Counted from the first letter of the stretch, positions 30,943 to 43,492 are shown. The stretch: DNA of 64,000 nucleotides from Diphasiastrum complanatum (GCA_029204225.1 CM055097.1:43650444-43714443), one strand, 5' to 3'. Numbers and translations: made by a program. The notes: generated by a model from the letters alone, not told the origin.

Positions 30943-32126
30943 TGTTGGGGACAACAGGGTGAATAGGCCGCAGTGGAAACGGAGGCCGTTGTCCCAACAA
31001 AAGAAAAACAATGAAAATGATAGTAGGATCTTGGATTACTTAAAGAACTTGGAATAGAGCAGTGTTGATATGTGCTGATAATGAGTATCAGTGTAGGTGT
31101 CATAGACAACCATAAAGAATTGCTAGATGATTAGGTGTCTATGAAAGCCATGCAATTCTCTATTACTGATACTCGTGACTATAGAGGAGAAAGAGTGAGA
31201 GGCATTCAAGCATTTAACATGAATACAACATGATAAGAAAAATAGCGATTTTGTATAATGAGTGTTGTAGTAACAATGATCACGTCACAAAACAATAGCA
31301 TTGAGTGCGTGAACCTACTTATAGAATCAAATCATTGTTTTCTTTCTGAATGCTCTAACTCTCTCTAGAATCTCTAAATTTGAGTAGTTAGATACTGGAA
31401 AACCAATTTTGTCCGTTTGATCTCTGTCGTGTTGGATTCCATATTGATTTTTTTATATCGTGTCTCTAATCGCTCAGTTCCTTATATAGCTATCGAATGA
31501 TCTTATGTTATTCTAATTACAATTACAAGATCATTAATAGTTCTGTACCTAATTAAAAGAATGTTTATCCAATGGAGCATGAACACGAAGACAACAAAAT
31601 CTCCTTCGTAAGTGACCATAGGGGCTTGAAGCTGCAACCACAATCTCCTTCGTATGTGACCGCAAGCGGTGTCTTGTGGTATAGCTGCATGTTGATCGCA
31701 AGCGTTGACTTACGGTGTTCCTTCGGTCAGTCCTCTTTGTAAGTTGCAGTTCATCCACTTCGCATTGTGACCTCATGCTAGACTCGGGTGGTGCCTTGGG
31801 CGGTTGGTGCTTCCTTGTGGTATCTCATGTAAATATGCAGTGTGTCGCATTCCTCGCATTCCTCAGAAAAATGTCATTGCTTGAGTGCCCAAAATCCTGA
31901 GTAAAACATTGTTGTTGCATTCCTCGCAAAAACCTTTTGTTCACGAGTGCTCAGAATGTTAAGTAAAAGACTTTGTCGCAGTCTTCGCATTTTTCGCCTG
32001 TTGAAGATTGCATGTAAAAATGCCAACTATTGCGAAAAACAGTTCATTTCTGCAGATTGTTTGAAGAGAGTGAATGAGTGAATTGGAGGGCAGTTAAGAT
32101 ACGTAGGAGTAAGATTAACTCCAACA
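30943..32126 (-). mobile_element. Copia-5 5' LTR
   Basis: In plus reading it runs TGTTGGGGACAACAGGG to TTAACTCCAACA, 1,184 bp, with TGTTGG/CCAACA inverted ends. The part from 31,371 is shared with the left LTR pieces. The 5 bp outside are TGGAG. Confidence 0.75.
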
Positions 32127-32690
32127 TGGAGCGCGTTCCCACATGTGAGTAGTAGGCGTATTTGCATTAGTCAATTCATGCTTTAAAATAGCTAGTTTTT
32201 CAAAGCAATGTGAAACTTGACAAAAGCTAGTCAAGTAGAAGCATGTGAAGTGTCATCATGAGATTGGGACCCAATCTGTCTCAAGTCCTATGAGGTTTTG
32301 ACAAATTTCATAAAGTGTAGAAGTGCAAAATTGCAGGTGGTGCACAAAAAATTCATCACATTGAAATTTGACGTCCAATCAAATTTTGAGGTACAAATCA
32401 TGGATCCAATCATTTTTAGAGGTCACCACATGCCTAATGGAGTAGGAACTATCATTGTACTTTCATCAATTTTGAGAGATGGTTTTGTTTTGAGTCAATT
32501 TCTCTTGTTGTACTCTCTCTCTACCCGAGGGCTCTTGGCTTTTCTCTCTCTACTTGAGAGTAGGATGTGTGTATGATTCTAAAATCTTGTGTAAGACTTA
32601 GTTTTTTCATGAATGTGCATGGAAATGGCCTGTCTTTGATTGATGATTACTATTTGTGTACAAGAGCTCTTGCCTAGATCCAAATCTTGT
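32127..32690. other. Unassigned flank of Copia-5
   Basis: No coding match. It may be the far side of Copia-4 or older host DNA. A duplicated CTCTCTCTCTAC phrase lies near 32,515-32,560. Confidence 0.3.
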
Positions 32691-32692
32691 TT

Positions 32693-32842
32693 GTGTCATA
32701 AAACCGTGGGATACTATGGTATCGAATTAGTGAAACTCTGATTATAACATAAGCTCTGATACCATGTCGTAAAACCGTGGGATACTATGGTATCGGATTA
32801 GTAGAACTCTAATTATAACAGAAGCTCTGATACCATGTCGTA
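32693..32842 (-). repeat. Tandem 71-bp repeat of an LTR end plus primer site
   Basis: Two full copies, with AAAACCGTGGG at 32,700 and 32,771, and a third start at 32,842, spaced exactly 71 bp. On the minus strand each copy contains GTTTTACGACA (an LTR end) followed by TGGTATCAGAGC, the tRNA-Met primer site, and a 60-bp leader. The segment GATACCATG ... ACTATGGTATC can form a hairpin. Confidence 0.75.
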
Positions 32843-33330
32843 AAACGAGATGTTAATTAGGGAAAGTTCGAGTGGGTGCATCGGAAGCACGTCAGTTAGC
32901 AGCAGAACAATTCAAGAATGAATGATTCAGATAAGCGCAAATGAACAATATAGTAGCGAGACTGGAATTGCACTATGATTAATATCAACAATGAGTACAA
33001 TGGCTTGAAGTGATAACTTCAGCTTGTTGAGCGTAATAACACTTGGCTACAAAAACTCGGATTAATTATAAAGAAGTTTTCTGATGAAGATTAAGTCTTA
33101 ACTAACTTCCTATTCACAGTTTATTGGTCAATTACAAAATATCTTTTACTTGCTAAATATCTAATTAGCATTAAATGCTATCTGTCTCATTTATTACAAC
33201 TGCCTTTGAATGTACAAAGTAGGCGGACTTTTAACACAGATCGGATTTCTAATCGACAGTATCAAAATTTACATTGTATCGAAAATTACAATGACACAAG
33301 AAATTATACAATTACTTGAAAATTACAATG
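32836..33330 (-). mobile_element. Probable LTR of a further minus-strand copia element
   Basis: In plus reading a possible LTR starts TGTCGTAAAACGAG right after the primer-site complement GCTCTGATACCA. I cannot place its other end or a partner LTR. No internal coding region of this element is present to the left beyond the repeated primer region. Confidence 0.35.
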
Positions 33331-34671
33331 ACTCGGAAAATTACGAATATTGCCATGCAATACAATGATTATGTGCTAATGTATAAGAATTGCAATAACG
33401 TAATGAATGAGCACTAGTGTGAGCAGAAAATGATGATAGCAAGTGATGTCCTAAGGCTGGGGATGATAGATGTGAAACGGAGAAGAAAGAAAACTTGGAC
33501 CCTGAAAGGATGAAGTAGCAAAATGGAAATCCACACACCCTTATATAGTGTGCGTATAGTAGGGGTTCCAAAAAATCCTCTAGATTTTCAAAAATAGTAA
33601 ATCAAAAGATTTAAAGTGAAAATAAAATTCCATACATTTCTAACTTTATGTAATCACCAATTTCTCAAGAAAAAACATCTATATACGTTGTATGACAAAA
33701 CATTCACATTGAAATTGCATGTTTGTGATTTACCTCACCAAACTCTGTAAATCATAATGCAAACTCTATGATGAAATTTCATAAGATAGATCATTGTTAT
33801 TAGAATATGGTAGTACATAAGAGCATCTCAAAATCCATGTATCTTTAATGTGATTGAATCTAAAAATGAAGCACACTTTTGGTCTTTTTCTTCGTCTCCT
33901 TATTGCAAAAACAAACATCAAATCAATATTATAATTCATAATATATATATTGAATAAGTATAAGAAAATTAGATATTATATGTCACACATTTATTGCTAG
34001 AGCTTAAAGTTTGTCCGTTGATACTAAACACAAAATTTGTGGGCACATCAATAAATATCAATCCAAGCATAGCCCGTAGACTCCAATCACTATTGACACA
34101 CTTCTTGTATTTCATCATTTGGCATATGGATAGATAGTTCAAATTCTTGTTGTCTTATCTCTGCGTCCAAGTTGTCCCATCAACCATGACCAAACTTGAA
34201 CCGCATGTAAACAAAACTGAAGGAGTACGTTTGACGTGCAATATGATATCTTATTATCATCGTTTCACGACAAAGATCACACCTTATTAAATCTCCTTTG
34301 TGCTCTACTTGAGTCCCAAGATGTGAATACATTATCCAACAATGAGAATTATGTTATTTTCCACGCTTATAATACATTTGTTTTCTAAAAGGTATTGCCT
34401 TAAATATGGCAACAAATACAGTGATGGGCACAGAGACACTAGTGTGAAGTTGTTTGGAGACAAATGTTGTCTTCATATTCATCGTAATCTCTTTGATAAG
34501 TTGAATTTCTATTAATTTTTCAATGGTCAATCAATCGATATAGGGCCAGTCATGAGAATTGACTCTAGGCTCAGAAAGAGGCAATAATTTGTCATTCTCG
34601 AACCTCTTTGGAACTTCGTACATGTGATCATAGAAGTAAACACCCATTTCAATGAGAGCAGAGGACTTAAG
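33331..34671. other. AT-rich sequence, nothing recognised
   Basis: No coding, RNA or element feature that I can support. Confidence 0.4.
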
Positions 34672-34970
34672 CCCATCATATATCAATTTCCCAAGTTTTG
34701 CATGTATGGCAAAGAACTTTTCCGTAAACGATTTTATGTGTTGCCATTTGAAGCTATTTGAAAGAAAAACATATGCACAAGCGGAAGAAATTTTATTGCC
34801 AAATAAAATGAAGCAAGTCTTCCCATCATATATCAATTCTCCATGTTTTGCATGTATGGCAGAGAACTTTCCTATAAACAATTTTACGTGCAACTAGTTG
34901 AAGCTATTTGAAGAAAAAAACATATGCACAAGTAGAATAAATTTTATCGCCATGCAAAATGAAACAACAA
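34672..34970. repeat. 150-bp tandem duplication
   Basis: CCCATCATATATCAATT begins at 34,672 and 34,822. The units share TTTTGCATGTATGGCA, GAGAACTTT or AAGAACTTT, TTGAAGCTATTTGAA, ACATATGCACAAG and AATTTTAT. A minus-strand ORF of 120 codons (34,531-34,893) spans the duplication and repeats AIHAK.G.LIYDG, but I do not recognise a protein family. Confidence 0.8.
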
Positions 34971-35448
34971 TAATCTATAAATAAAATGTACTTGACATTC
35001 AAAGATGTGAGACTTACTTCTTCTTCTATTAGCAACTGCCACATCCAACAAAATATCTTGACGCATGTACACGTATTGTACTTTGGCAAAGTAGTATCCA
35101 TTGCAAACGATCTTGAATTTGTGAATCCTTCCTTTCTAATGGTGCTCTTTATTGTCTTGTTTTCTCTTTGCAACCCTATGAATTCCTTTACCATAGGGTT
35201 GCATATAAACCCAACCAAGAGTTGAGTTGAAAGTGATGTAGACAACTCAATGGTCATTGGAGTCTTTGATTGGTGCAACAATGAAACTTAATTGCATCTT
35301 TGATATTCTTGATTGACTAGAAGTCATGATGTCTAATGAAATGATAATGTTTGACAAAATATAAAGTGTCTCAACTTTAGACAATGAGTGAATGATAATG
35401 AGAGAAGATGGCCTATTTGAATATGTAGAATGAGGAAAGTGAGAGGTT

Positions 35449-35451
<3 letters not shown>

Positions 35452-35514
<63 letters not shown>
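35452..35514. repeat. (GA)n microsatellite
   Basis: About 31 uninterrupted GA units. Confidence 0.95.
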
Positions 35515-35517
<3 letters not shown>

Positions 35518-36328
35518 TGTATGTTAGTGACTACTGAACATTTTGCTATGTGATAGGTGTGATTAATGTCCCATGTAGAATTAATGTTAGAGGTGTACTT
35601 TGTGGGCCCACACTTGATTTAATGTACACCATTAAATTTGGCTTGTCATATGGATTGAAGATGCAAGATGAGTGCATATAGCAAGCTAATGGGCTAACAT
35701 CTTTTGAACTTATTCTAGAATTTAATGGAGTTGGTGAAAATGATGTTGAGTCTTGAAAAGTTAGCATGAGTGAGTGTGCATATGAAGCATTTTGAGCTAT
35801 GCAAACATTTTATGATTGCTATGAACCATAAATGCTATGAATGTTATGCAAATGCTATGTAATGTTGTTTTGTGAATCAAATGTTGTAAGATTTTGTTTA
35901 AAATCAAATATAATATTGTAAGATTATATTTTGAAATCAGATGATGTAATGCAAATTCATGTAATGCTGGTTCTCAACTGATGTATTGTTGTTTTGGAAT
36001 TCAAAAATAGCATGCCAGCGTGCTAAGTGAAATAGGAAAGAAAAAAGAAAGAAAAAAAAAAAAAAAAAAACCCTCCAAAAATGGCACTTTAGTGTGCCAT
36101 CTTTGCAGGCTAAGAAAAACTTTTAATTTTAATTTTTTTTAGTTTGGAATTTTTAACTATGTACCAAACACAATTCTTAATAATAAATATTAAAGTAGTG
36201 GCATTAAAAAAAGTAGCACACCATGTGCTCTATTTTTGTTGATCATCGCAAGAGAAAAGTTCGCAAAATGCGAAGGCCCAGATTAAGGCTAGGGTTAATT
36301 TTTAAGGTTTCTATACCAAAAAATAGCA

Positions 36329-36330
<2 letters not shown>

Positions 36331-36423
<93 letters not shown>

Positions 36424-36434
36424 GCGAGCGAGCG
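36331..36434. repeat. Compound microsatellite (TG)n(AG)n(CGAG)n
   Basis: Fifteen TG units, then about 25 AG units, then about six GCGA units, without interruption. Open frames on both strands here are artefacts of the repeat. Confidence 0.95.
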
Positions 36435-38763
36435 CCTCAAATGCTATGCTTTGCTATTTGGTTATGTTTCATGCTTATGATTTGGACTCCCTTTTTGCTG
36501 CGAAAAGGTCTATACCAAACAAGATAGCAAAAGTATTGATACCAAAGAAGATTAAGAGAAAGAGATGAGTTGAAACAATGTTGGAAAGGAGGCTAATTAT
36601 TGTCGTGGAGGAAAATTATGTGTCACGTGGTGTGTTTTTTGTCGCAATTAAAAGAAAGAAGATGGCATTCTCGGGGCATCAATAAAAGGTAAGCGCATTT
36701 CGTGCTTTAACTTCCAGATTGCAAAGCCTATTTGACATTTATATCCAGAGAATTTATTTGTGGTTCCTCCATTCTGTGCCCTACCATCCAAATAGATTGT
36801 TGCTTAGAGAATCTCCTGTGAATCGTGAGATGGGGAATGATTTGAATATTTAGCTTGCCTCAATGGAAATCTATTTGGAATGACAGAAGTTTTGTGCTCC
36901 CTACAAAATTTAGAGGAAGTGATAAAATGAGAACCAACTGCTAACCAAAAAATGGGATGCAACATTTGAAGGCTGAAGCTATTGCTGTAAAAGAATCTTT
37001 TAGGTCTACTCATGGTTACTGTACTTCCAAGCATGTTCACCAGTCTTCAATAGTCCAGACTTCCATATCGTACTGCAATATCAGCTTGTGTAGAACAAAA
37101 TTTTCAGCTCTGGATCTTGGTAAAGCTGCTCTCTCAGGGTGACCATGATGAATGCTGATCTGCAGGATGTACCAATTAATCAATGAAGACAGTTGCCAAG
37201 AATGATAGAGAAAGTGACCAAATGTTGTCCCGACGAATGGGAAAGACAGCATGCTCAATATGTAAGGATAAAACAGCCGGTAATAATGTAGCATGATGTT
37301 GGAAGATGATGGGTTTTAAATACCACTAAAATGTACAAATGTCTTGTTCAAAGGATGTGAAGATTCGAGAGAAAAAAGGAGGACATCAGGAGCATCTTCT
37401 AAAAGTATCAATTTCGGACAATATGTAGGAGACAAACTTGGTGTACTGAAGAACGAAATATGGTGCTGGAATTACATCAAATCTATTCTCCCAAGGGATA
37501 TATGAATGTTACATACTTGACAGGCATAAACAAATACCTTGAACCCTGCATGATCAAGCCCAATAATTCTATGGACTGGGAATGCCTCATATCAGCCATT
37601 CTTGTCAGAAGAGCGCAAGGTAGAAATGTATATATAGAAATGTAGCAAACGCAGCTAGGAATTGAGTAATTTTGGTAAGGAACAAAATCAGCCTACAAAG
37701 AAGAAAAATCTTGCAATGGCAAGCAAAAGAGATGGTGTCTAAAAATGGAAATCCAGCACCCTTGGGTATGCAAATGATGGCTAATGTGATCTGCCATGAG
37801 GGATTGGAGAAGATAGCACGCCAATAGACAAAAATGATGACCTGATAGGCCAAAAACTGTAGTGTCCACTTTCTGGAAGCCAAACTGGAATTTGAGGATG
37901 AATGTATTCTCTTTCCTGGTAATGAAAGGATCACCTTTTAGCAATTTGAGAATCACTCTGTTATGAACTAAAGAGCAATTCTACAGAGCAATATGCAACA
38001 ACAATGGTATAGAACAAATCAACAGTAAAGCATGTTTGCAGGTCTCCCACTTCAGAACCTTGCCACTGAGTTCTCCTTCGAAAAGGCTTGCTATTTCTAT
38101 AATCATCAAATAGCAAATGAGACAACACTGTCTATCTATAGTCTCTGAGGTCCCCATAAGGCTTGGGCAAGAGGAACCTACCCTTTATGCACCCTGAAAA
38201 GGCCCAGAAGACTAGGGCTCCGTTGACACGTTAGGTTCTTGTCAAATGACAATGTATCCGATGTCTCAAAATAATGGACCCAATGCAACTACCTGATACT
38301 TTGGCGGCCTAAATGAATTAATCGCATGGGCGGCTTCCTAGCAGCAAGAACAACTAACATAGAGCATCGGTGTTGTGAGTAACTTCATTTTGAGCATAAC
38401 AAGAGCACTTCATTTTGGCCCACCAAGCACATCCTTACGATTATGACATAGTACTTTTTCCAGATAGACCATGATAGAAAATTCTCAGGATTTCATCCAG
38501 GTGATATTGCTGAGCATATTTTGAAATAAATAAGAAGAGGGAGAGATTCTAGAGATTTCTTTTAGAGCTAAATACTACAAAAGCTTTATGACGATCAGTT
38601 CATTCTTGTATGTGGCATCAGTTGAGATAGCTTTAAGGCATTGAAAATTTCTAGATGAACTTTTTGGGTTTGGAACCCTCTCAGATGTCATTAAGAAAGT
38701 GACTCAATTCTGGAGGGCTGCAGCACTTCAAAGAACGTTGACTCCCTGAATTTTTGTTTGCAG
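36435..38763. other. Downstream flank of UFL1, nothing recognised
   Basis: It should hold the UFL1 3' UTR just below 38,764. I see no exon or element I can support. Confidence 0.4.
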
Positions 38764-38865
38764 TCAAGCTACGTTCGATGAAAGAGCAATTTTTTTGAGC
38801 TCTGCCATGTGGTTCACCAAAAACTCTTCCTTCTCTCGAATTCTGTCAGACGTACAGTCACTTTC
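38764..38865 (-). CDS. UFL1: UFL1 last exon
   Basis: Acceptor ATGCAG|GAAAGT at 38,866; 33 codons then TGA. It reads ESDCTSDRIREKEEFLVNHM and ELKKIALSSNVA. The family end has a DC.(S/A)DRI...E.L...M..L..L pattern. Phase 0 entry matches the previous exon. Confidence 0.85.
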   Translation of the reverse strand, partial: ESDCTSDRIREKEEFLVNHMAELKKIALSSNVA

Positions 38866-38975
38866 CTGCATTCAACAGATTAGAATTTACAATCTTATTA
38901 CCATATTTAAACTTCAGAAGCTATGTTGTGAGAAACATTCAGAAGAAACGAAAAGGAAGGCCAACAAACACCTAC

Positions 38976-39068
38976 TTCAAGTGTGGATGTTTGTAACATC
39001 GACAAGAGTGCCACAGTTGCAGCCTGGTACTGCATCAATGTCTTGTGTGCATTATCTGGAATGCTCTT
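38976..39068 (-). CDS. UFL1: UFL1 penultimate exon
   Basis: Acceptor TTTCCAG|AAG and donor GAA|GTAGGT bound 31 codons with IPDNAHKTLMQYQAATVALL, matching the family pattern A.KTL..Y..ATV.LL. It lies 137 bp downstream of the Gypsy-9 LTR in gene direction. Confidence 0.85.
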
Positions 39069-39204
39069 CTGGAAAAACAGGACTACATCAATAAAATTTC
39101 CATGAAGAAACTTGCAAACAAAACAAGCTTTACAACAGGCTGATGCATAAAACAAATGTCAATTTCAGTGAATAAAATGCTCGTTAGAATTACAAAACTG
39201 TAAC

Positions 39205-39622
39205 AGTTAAGAATAGAGCCACAGCTGATCTAGAATTAAGCTATGAAAGCATCACATAAGCAAGACTTAACCCTACAAAGCAGGAAAGAGAGAGATTAAG
39301 GAGGCTAAAGAGAAAGATCAATATCATCAGCTGAATGACAAATGACACAGTTTCCCTACTTATAGCCAAGAGGAAGCCCTAGAAGGAAGCTTCTAGTGGC
39401 TAGAGCCCAACTGGGAGGGATAATAGTGCGCCCTCCAAGAAGGCCCCCACTCTCCAGTAATATGTCCAAATGGCCTAATAATGAATAATAAGGCCAAAGG
39501 CCAACCATGTAGTTTGAATGTCACTAATGAATAAAAAAGGGCCCAAGGCCTGCTTATGCATAAAGTAAAGTAACTGTAAATGTAAATGGACGCGGCGAAT
39601 GTATAGAGCCGAGTCCATAACT
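39205..39622 (-). mobile_element. Gypsy-9 3' LTR
   Basis: In plus reading it runs AGTTAAGAATAG to GTCCATAACT. The ends are AGTTA...TAACT rather than TG...CA. A TATAAGTA box on the minus strand lies at 39,357-39,364. Confidence 0.9.
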
Positions 39623-39650
39623 CTCCCCGACACAAAAAAAAGACCCAACT
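39623..39650 (-). other. Gypsy-9 polypurine tract
   Basis: Minus-strand GTGTCGGGGAG directly abuts the LTR start AGTTATGG, preceded by a run of eight T. The purine block GGGGAG would prime plus-strand synthesis. Confidence 0.65.
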
Positions 39651-39668
39651 GCCGAAAAGATAACCGGA

Positions 39669-40955
39669 TCAAGTAGCAGCAAGCCCTGGTGCATCAACAG
39701 CTAGAGGAACATTTGATGTAGAGGAATCAACAAGTGCAGCAAGAGCACGAGCCTGATCCGCAAGTAATGGTGTATGATAAAACACATCAATAGGCTCCCA
39801 TGTAGCCTCCTCAATAGGACGACCATCCCACTGGACCAAAAACTGAATCTGCCGGCGGCGTCGATTATGGTATAGACGGACCTGTAATATAGCAGCAGGT
39901 AAAAATGGAAATAACTCTGGAGCAGTAGGAAACTCAGCATCACAAGGAGCGTCATCCTCAATAGCAGCACGTAATAAACTGACATGGAATACATCACAGG
40001 CGCGTGTGGAAGCAGGAAGCTGTAAGCGATATATAACTGGACTAAGAACCTCCACAATGCGATAAGGCCCATAATAACGTGGTGCAAGCTTCTCAGTAGA
40101 AACATGGCCCTGGACAAAATGATGACGTGCAAACCGTAAGCGTAGATAAACCATATCTCCAAGCTGAAACTCAACATGGTGGCGGTGACGATCAACTGAG
40201 GTCTGATAACGCTGCTGAACATGCTGTAAATGAGAACTGGCCCGAGTAATAAGCTCTCGAGCACCTGATAGAAAAGATGCAAGTGTAACAGGTGTATCCT
40301 CAAGAGGAAGAGGAATGCCAGGTAAAAGAGGTGCATAGCCATGAGATAATAAAAATGGAGAGACACCTGTGCTGGTACTAACAGAGCTATTATAACTATA
40401 CTCTGCTAAACATAAATGCTGATCCCAATCCTTCCCTAAAGGAGTAACAAAATGGCGTAAATAATCCTCAAGGATCCTGTTAAGGACCTCAGACTGCCCA
40501 TCAGAAGTAGAATGATAAGCAGAACCCATAAAAAGCTGAACATCCAAAATACGCATAAGCTCTGTCCAGAATATAGATGTAAACTTACTATCCCGATCAA
40601 AGAGGATAGTACGAGGAAATCCATGCAGGCGAAAAATCTTTGATAGGAACAAACATGCACACTGCTCTGCTGTGATAGTACTGCGAACTGGGATAAAATG
40701 TGCCTGTTTCAAGAACCTGTCAACTACCACCATACATGAATTGTGACCACGCTTGGTATGGGGAAGGCCAAGGATAAAGTCCATAGATATATCAGTCCAC
40801 TGGCGATGAGGAATAGGCCAACTCTGGAGCAAACCAGCAGATTTAGAACGGGAGTACTTATTACGAAGACAGAAAGGGCAGGTACGAATAAGTACAGCAA
40901 GCTCAGATCGAAGAGAGGGCCAATAGAAATGGTCTTTGAGACGAGCATAAGACTT
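39669..40955 (-). pseudogene. Gypsy-9 integrase with C-terminal chromodomain
   Basis: Zinc finger region LLSDAHSSPVGGHFGF then (after a stop at 40,956) a CPFCLRN Cys pair. The core has WTDISMDFILGLP, FDRDSKFTSIFWTELMRIL and STSDGQSEVLNRILEDYLRH, the DDE residues. The GPY/F-like part reads LAPRYYGPYRIVEVLSPVIY with FHVSLLR. The tail QIQFLVQWDGRPIEEATWEP is a chromodomain, which in chromoviruses steers insertion to chromatin. From 40,832 to 39,669 it is open for 387 codons. Confidence 0.9.
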
Positions 40956-42835
40956 TTAAAAACCAAAGTGACCCCCAACAGGAGAGGAATGAGCATCCGA
41001 CAACAACTGGGAATGGATACCCAAAGAACTAGGGATACAAAGAGAATCATAATGATAAAGACGATTGTCAATAATGGAGTAAACCTGATGAGGACTAGAC
41101 GAAACAGGTGGGGCAGAACTATAAACATCACGAAAATCAGAACATGTAAGGTATGCTGCAGGTAGAGCATCAAACCATGGAGGAATAGTAGAAACGAGTG
41201 TATTTAACAAAGCTGGAAGACGAGATAATGCATCAGCAGCAGTGTTAGCACGACCAGGACGATACAATATGGAGAAATTAAAAGACTGTAAAAACTGCAA
41301 CCAACGAAATTGACGATCACTAAGGTCACGTTGAGACGTAAAGACTGGTGATCAGTAATAATGTCAAATGGGATTCGATACAGATAATGACGCCACTTCT
41401 TAAGAGCATAGATAATAGCAAAAAGCTCTTTCTCATGCACAGAATAACGTTGCTCATAAGAGCGAAGACGACGTGACTCATAAGCAATAATACATTGTGA
41501 CTGGCGAACTAAAGCACCCAAACCAACATTACTAGCATCAGTCTCAACAAGAAACTTCTGATCAAACTGTGGTAAACACATAACGGCAGCATCAACAACA
41601 GCACGACGAAGAGTATCAAATGCTGTCTGACAATCAGGAGTCCACAAAAAAGTACTAGACTTCTTCAAAAGTGCATGAAGAGGAGCTGCGATAGTGGCAA
41701 AATGAGGAACTGGACGACGAAGGTGAGTGGCTAACCCAAGAAACATACGAACATGATGAATATCAGTAGGTATAGGCCAATCCTGGATGGCCTGAACCTT
41801 ATGAGGGTCCAGACGAATGTGACCATTACAAATAAGAAAACCAAGAAACTCGATCTCAGAAACAACAAAAGAACATTTAGACAACTTAGCAAATAACTGG
41901 TGGTGTACAAGTAACTGAAAGACCAAGGAAAGATGGGCAACATGCTCAGCAAGAGACTGACTAAAAATAAGAATATCATCAAAATAAACCAAGACACAAT
42001 GACCAAGAAGCGGACGTAAGACGTTATTCATCACATTCTGGAACGTAGGAGGGCCATCAGTAACACCAAAAGGAAGCACACGAAATTCATATAAACCAAG
42101 ATGAGTACGGAAAGCAGTCTTATGTTCGTCAGAAGGGTGCATCCTGATTTGGTAATATCCAGAACGAAGGTCTATCTTGGAAAAGATTTTAGAGGTACCG
42201 AGCTGGTCAAAGAGGTCATCCATGTGTGGAATAGGGTACTGATTACGAATAGTCAACTTATTTAAAGCACGGTAATCAATACAAAGGCGTTTGGTACCAT
42301 CTTTCTTATTAATAAGGAGAACAGGAGCACCAAAAGGGCTGTGACTAGGAACAATGAGACCCTGATCTAACAAGGCAGTAATATGGAGCTCAAGCTCATC
42401 ACGCTCAGATCGAGACATACAATAAGGGGGACGGGAGGGAGGAGCAGAACCAGGACACAAATCAATATGATGGTTCACGTCACGTAATGGTGGTAGCGTC
42501 GTAGGTTCTGAAAAGACAAAAGCATACTGATGTAATAAGTCAGAAATCACCTGAGAAACAGCTGCTGGTGTAGAAACTGGAGGAACTGGTACTGCCCGCT
42601 GAACACATAGTAAGGCAGCACAATGAGCCTTCGGCAGGCTACGAATAAACTGCTTCCCAGTAATCAACTAGAAGTCTCCCTGAGAATCAATGCCCACAAG
42701 TGAGTGTGTAACTGCATCATGTACAAATGTCAATGTCTGTTGTGTCAAGTCCAGTGTAACGGCTCCAAGAGATGCAAACCAATCAGCACCAAGGATAAGA
42801 TCATAACGCTCCATAGGGATAATGTAAAGATCTGC
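40956..42835 (-). pseudogene. Gypsy-9 reverse transcriptase and RNase H
   Basis: A 487-codon frame (42,667-41,204) has RLCIDYRALNKLTIRNQYPI, FSKIDLRSGYYQIRMHPSDE, TAFRTHLGLYEFRVLPFG and VYFDDILIFS with the catalytic YFDD near 41,980. RNase H has FLVETDASNVGLGALVRQSQ and YSVHEKELFAIIYALKKWRH. A frameshift near 41,335 follows TDHQSL; the next frame continues RPGRANTAADALSRL. In-frame stops at 42,668 and 40,956. Confidence 0.9.
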
Positions 42836-43492
42836 CTATCCAGAGAAATCTCCAATGCGGTATGGTAGACGCTGAAACATCTGAGAACTAGGAAAAGAAT
42901 AAGAACTGGCAACCTCAACTGTGAGAGGCTGGGAAGCAGGAACAGGTGAAGCACGGATCCGACTAGTGATATAACTGCTAATAAAAGAATGAGTGCTACC
43001 AGTATCAACTAAAGCAATATACTCTCGACCTGTAATACGCACACGTAACCGAATGGAGCGAGGACCAGGACGCCCTGTCCAAGTAGCATAGGCAAGCTGA
43101 GCATGGCAAGTAGCAGGAAGTAAATCAGGGGAAGGCTCAAAGGATAAGTCAGGCTCATCAGAAATATGAATGTAGATATCGGAATCATCTGGAGTAGTGT
43201 CCTCATGGTAAAAAACAGCAGTAGTAGTAGGGATAGGCTGGCGGCAATCACGGGCAAGATGGTCAGGACTCTTACAACGAAAGCAAAGACGCTTCTGCTG
43301 AAGATCGGCGAACTCTGCAGACGTGTAACGTCGGACAAAAGCAGGTCGAGGAGTCGGAGGACGAGGAGGCGAAGGGGCAATGGAGAGAGCTGGAACAGAA
43401 GGGGCCGGTGTAGGGGTGAACGTAGCGGTAAAAGATGAAGCAGAAGGACGGGGTCGGGAGAAGCGGGAAGGAAGGGTGTCAGAGTACTTATG
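42836..43492 (-). pseudogene. Gypsy-9 nucleocapsid and protease
   Basis: Proline-rich linker, then CFRCKSPDHLARDC (zinc knuckle) at about 43,245-43,290, then ALVDTGSTHSFISSYITSRI with the protease DTG at about 42,998-43,006. The frame ends in a stop at 42,836 after YRIGDFSG, beyond which DLILGADWFASLGAV continues. Confidence 0.9.

Larger units (their letters stand above)
19110..32126 (-). mobile_element. Copia-5, minus-strand copia element, split by Gypsy-6
   Basis: The right (5') LTR is 30,943-32,126. Coding runs down from gag at 30,821 to RNase H at 27,473. The left (3') LTR survives in two pieces, 19,110-19,674 and 27,357-27,470, on either side of Gypsy-6. The left LTR lacks the 430 bp matching 30,943-31,371, so the outer end is truncated and no target duplication can be checked; the right flank is TGGAG. 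Confidence 0.75.

Noticed and set aside
36223-36527. Open frames on both strands over the TG/AG repeat
   Set aside because: They are translations of a microsatellite (VCVCV, RERER, SLSLS).
40436-41173. Leucine-rich minus-strand frames and a plus-strand frame across Gypsy-9
   Set aside because: They overlap the integrase and RNase H frames and show no motif; they are shadows of the real polyprotein.
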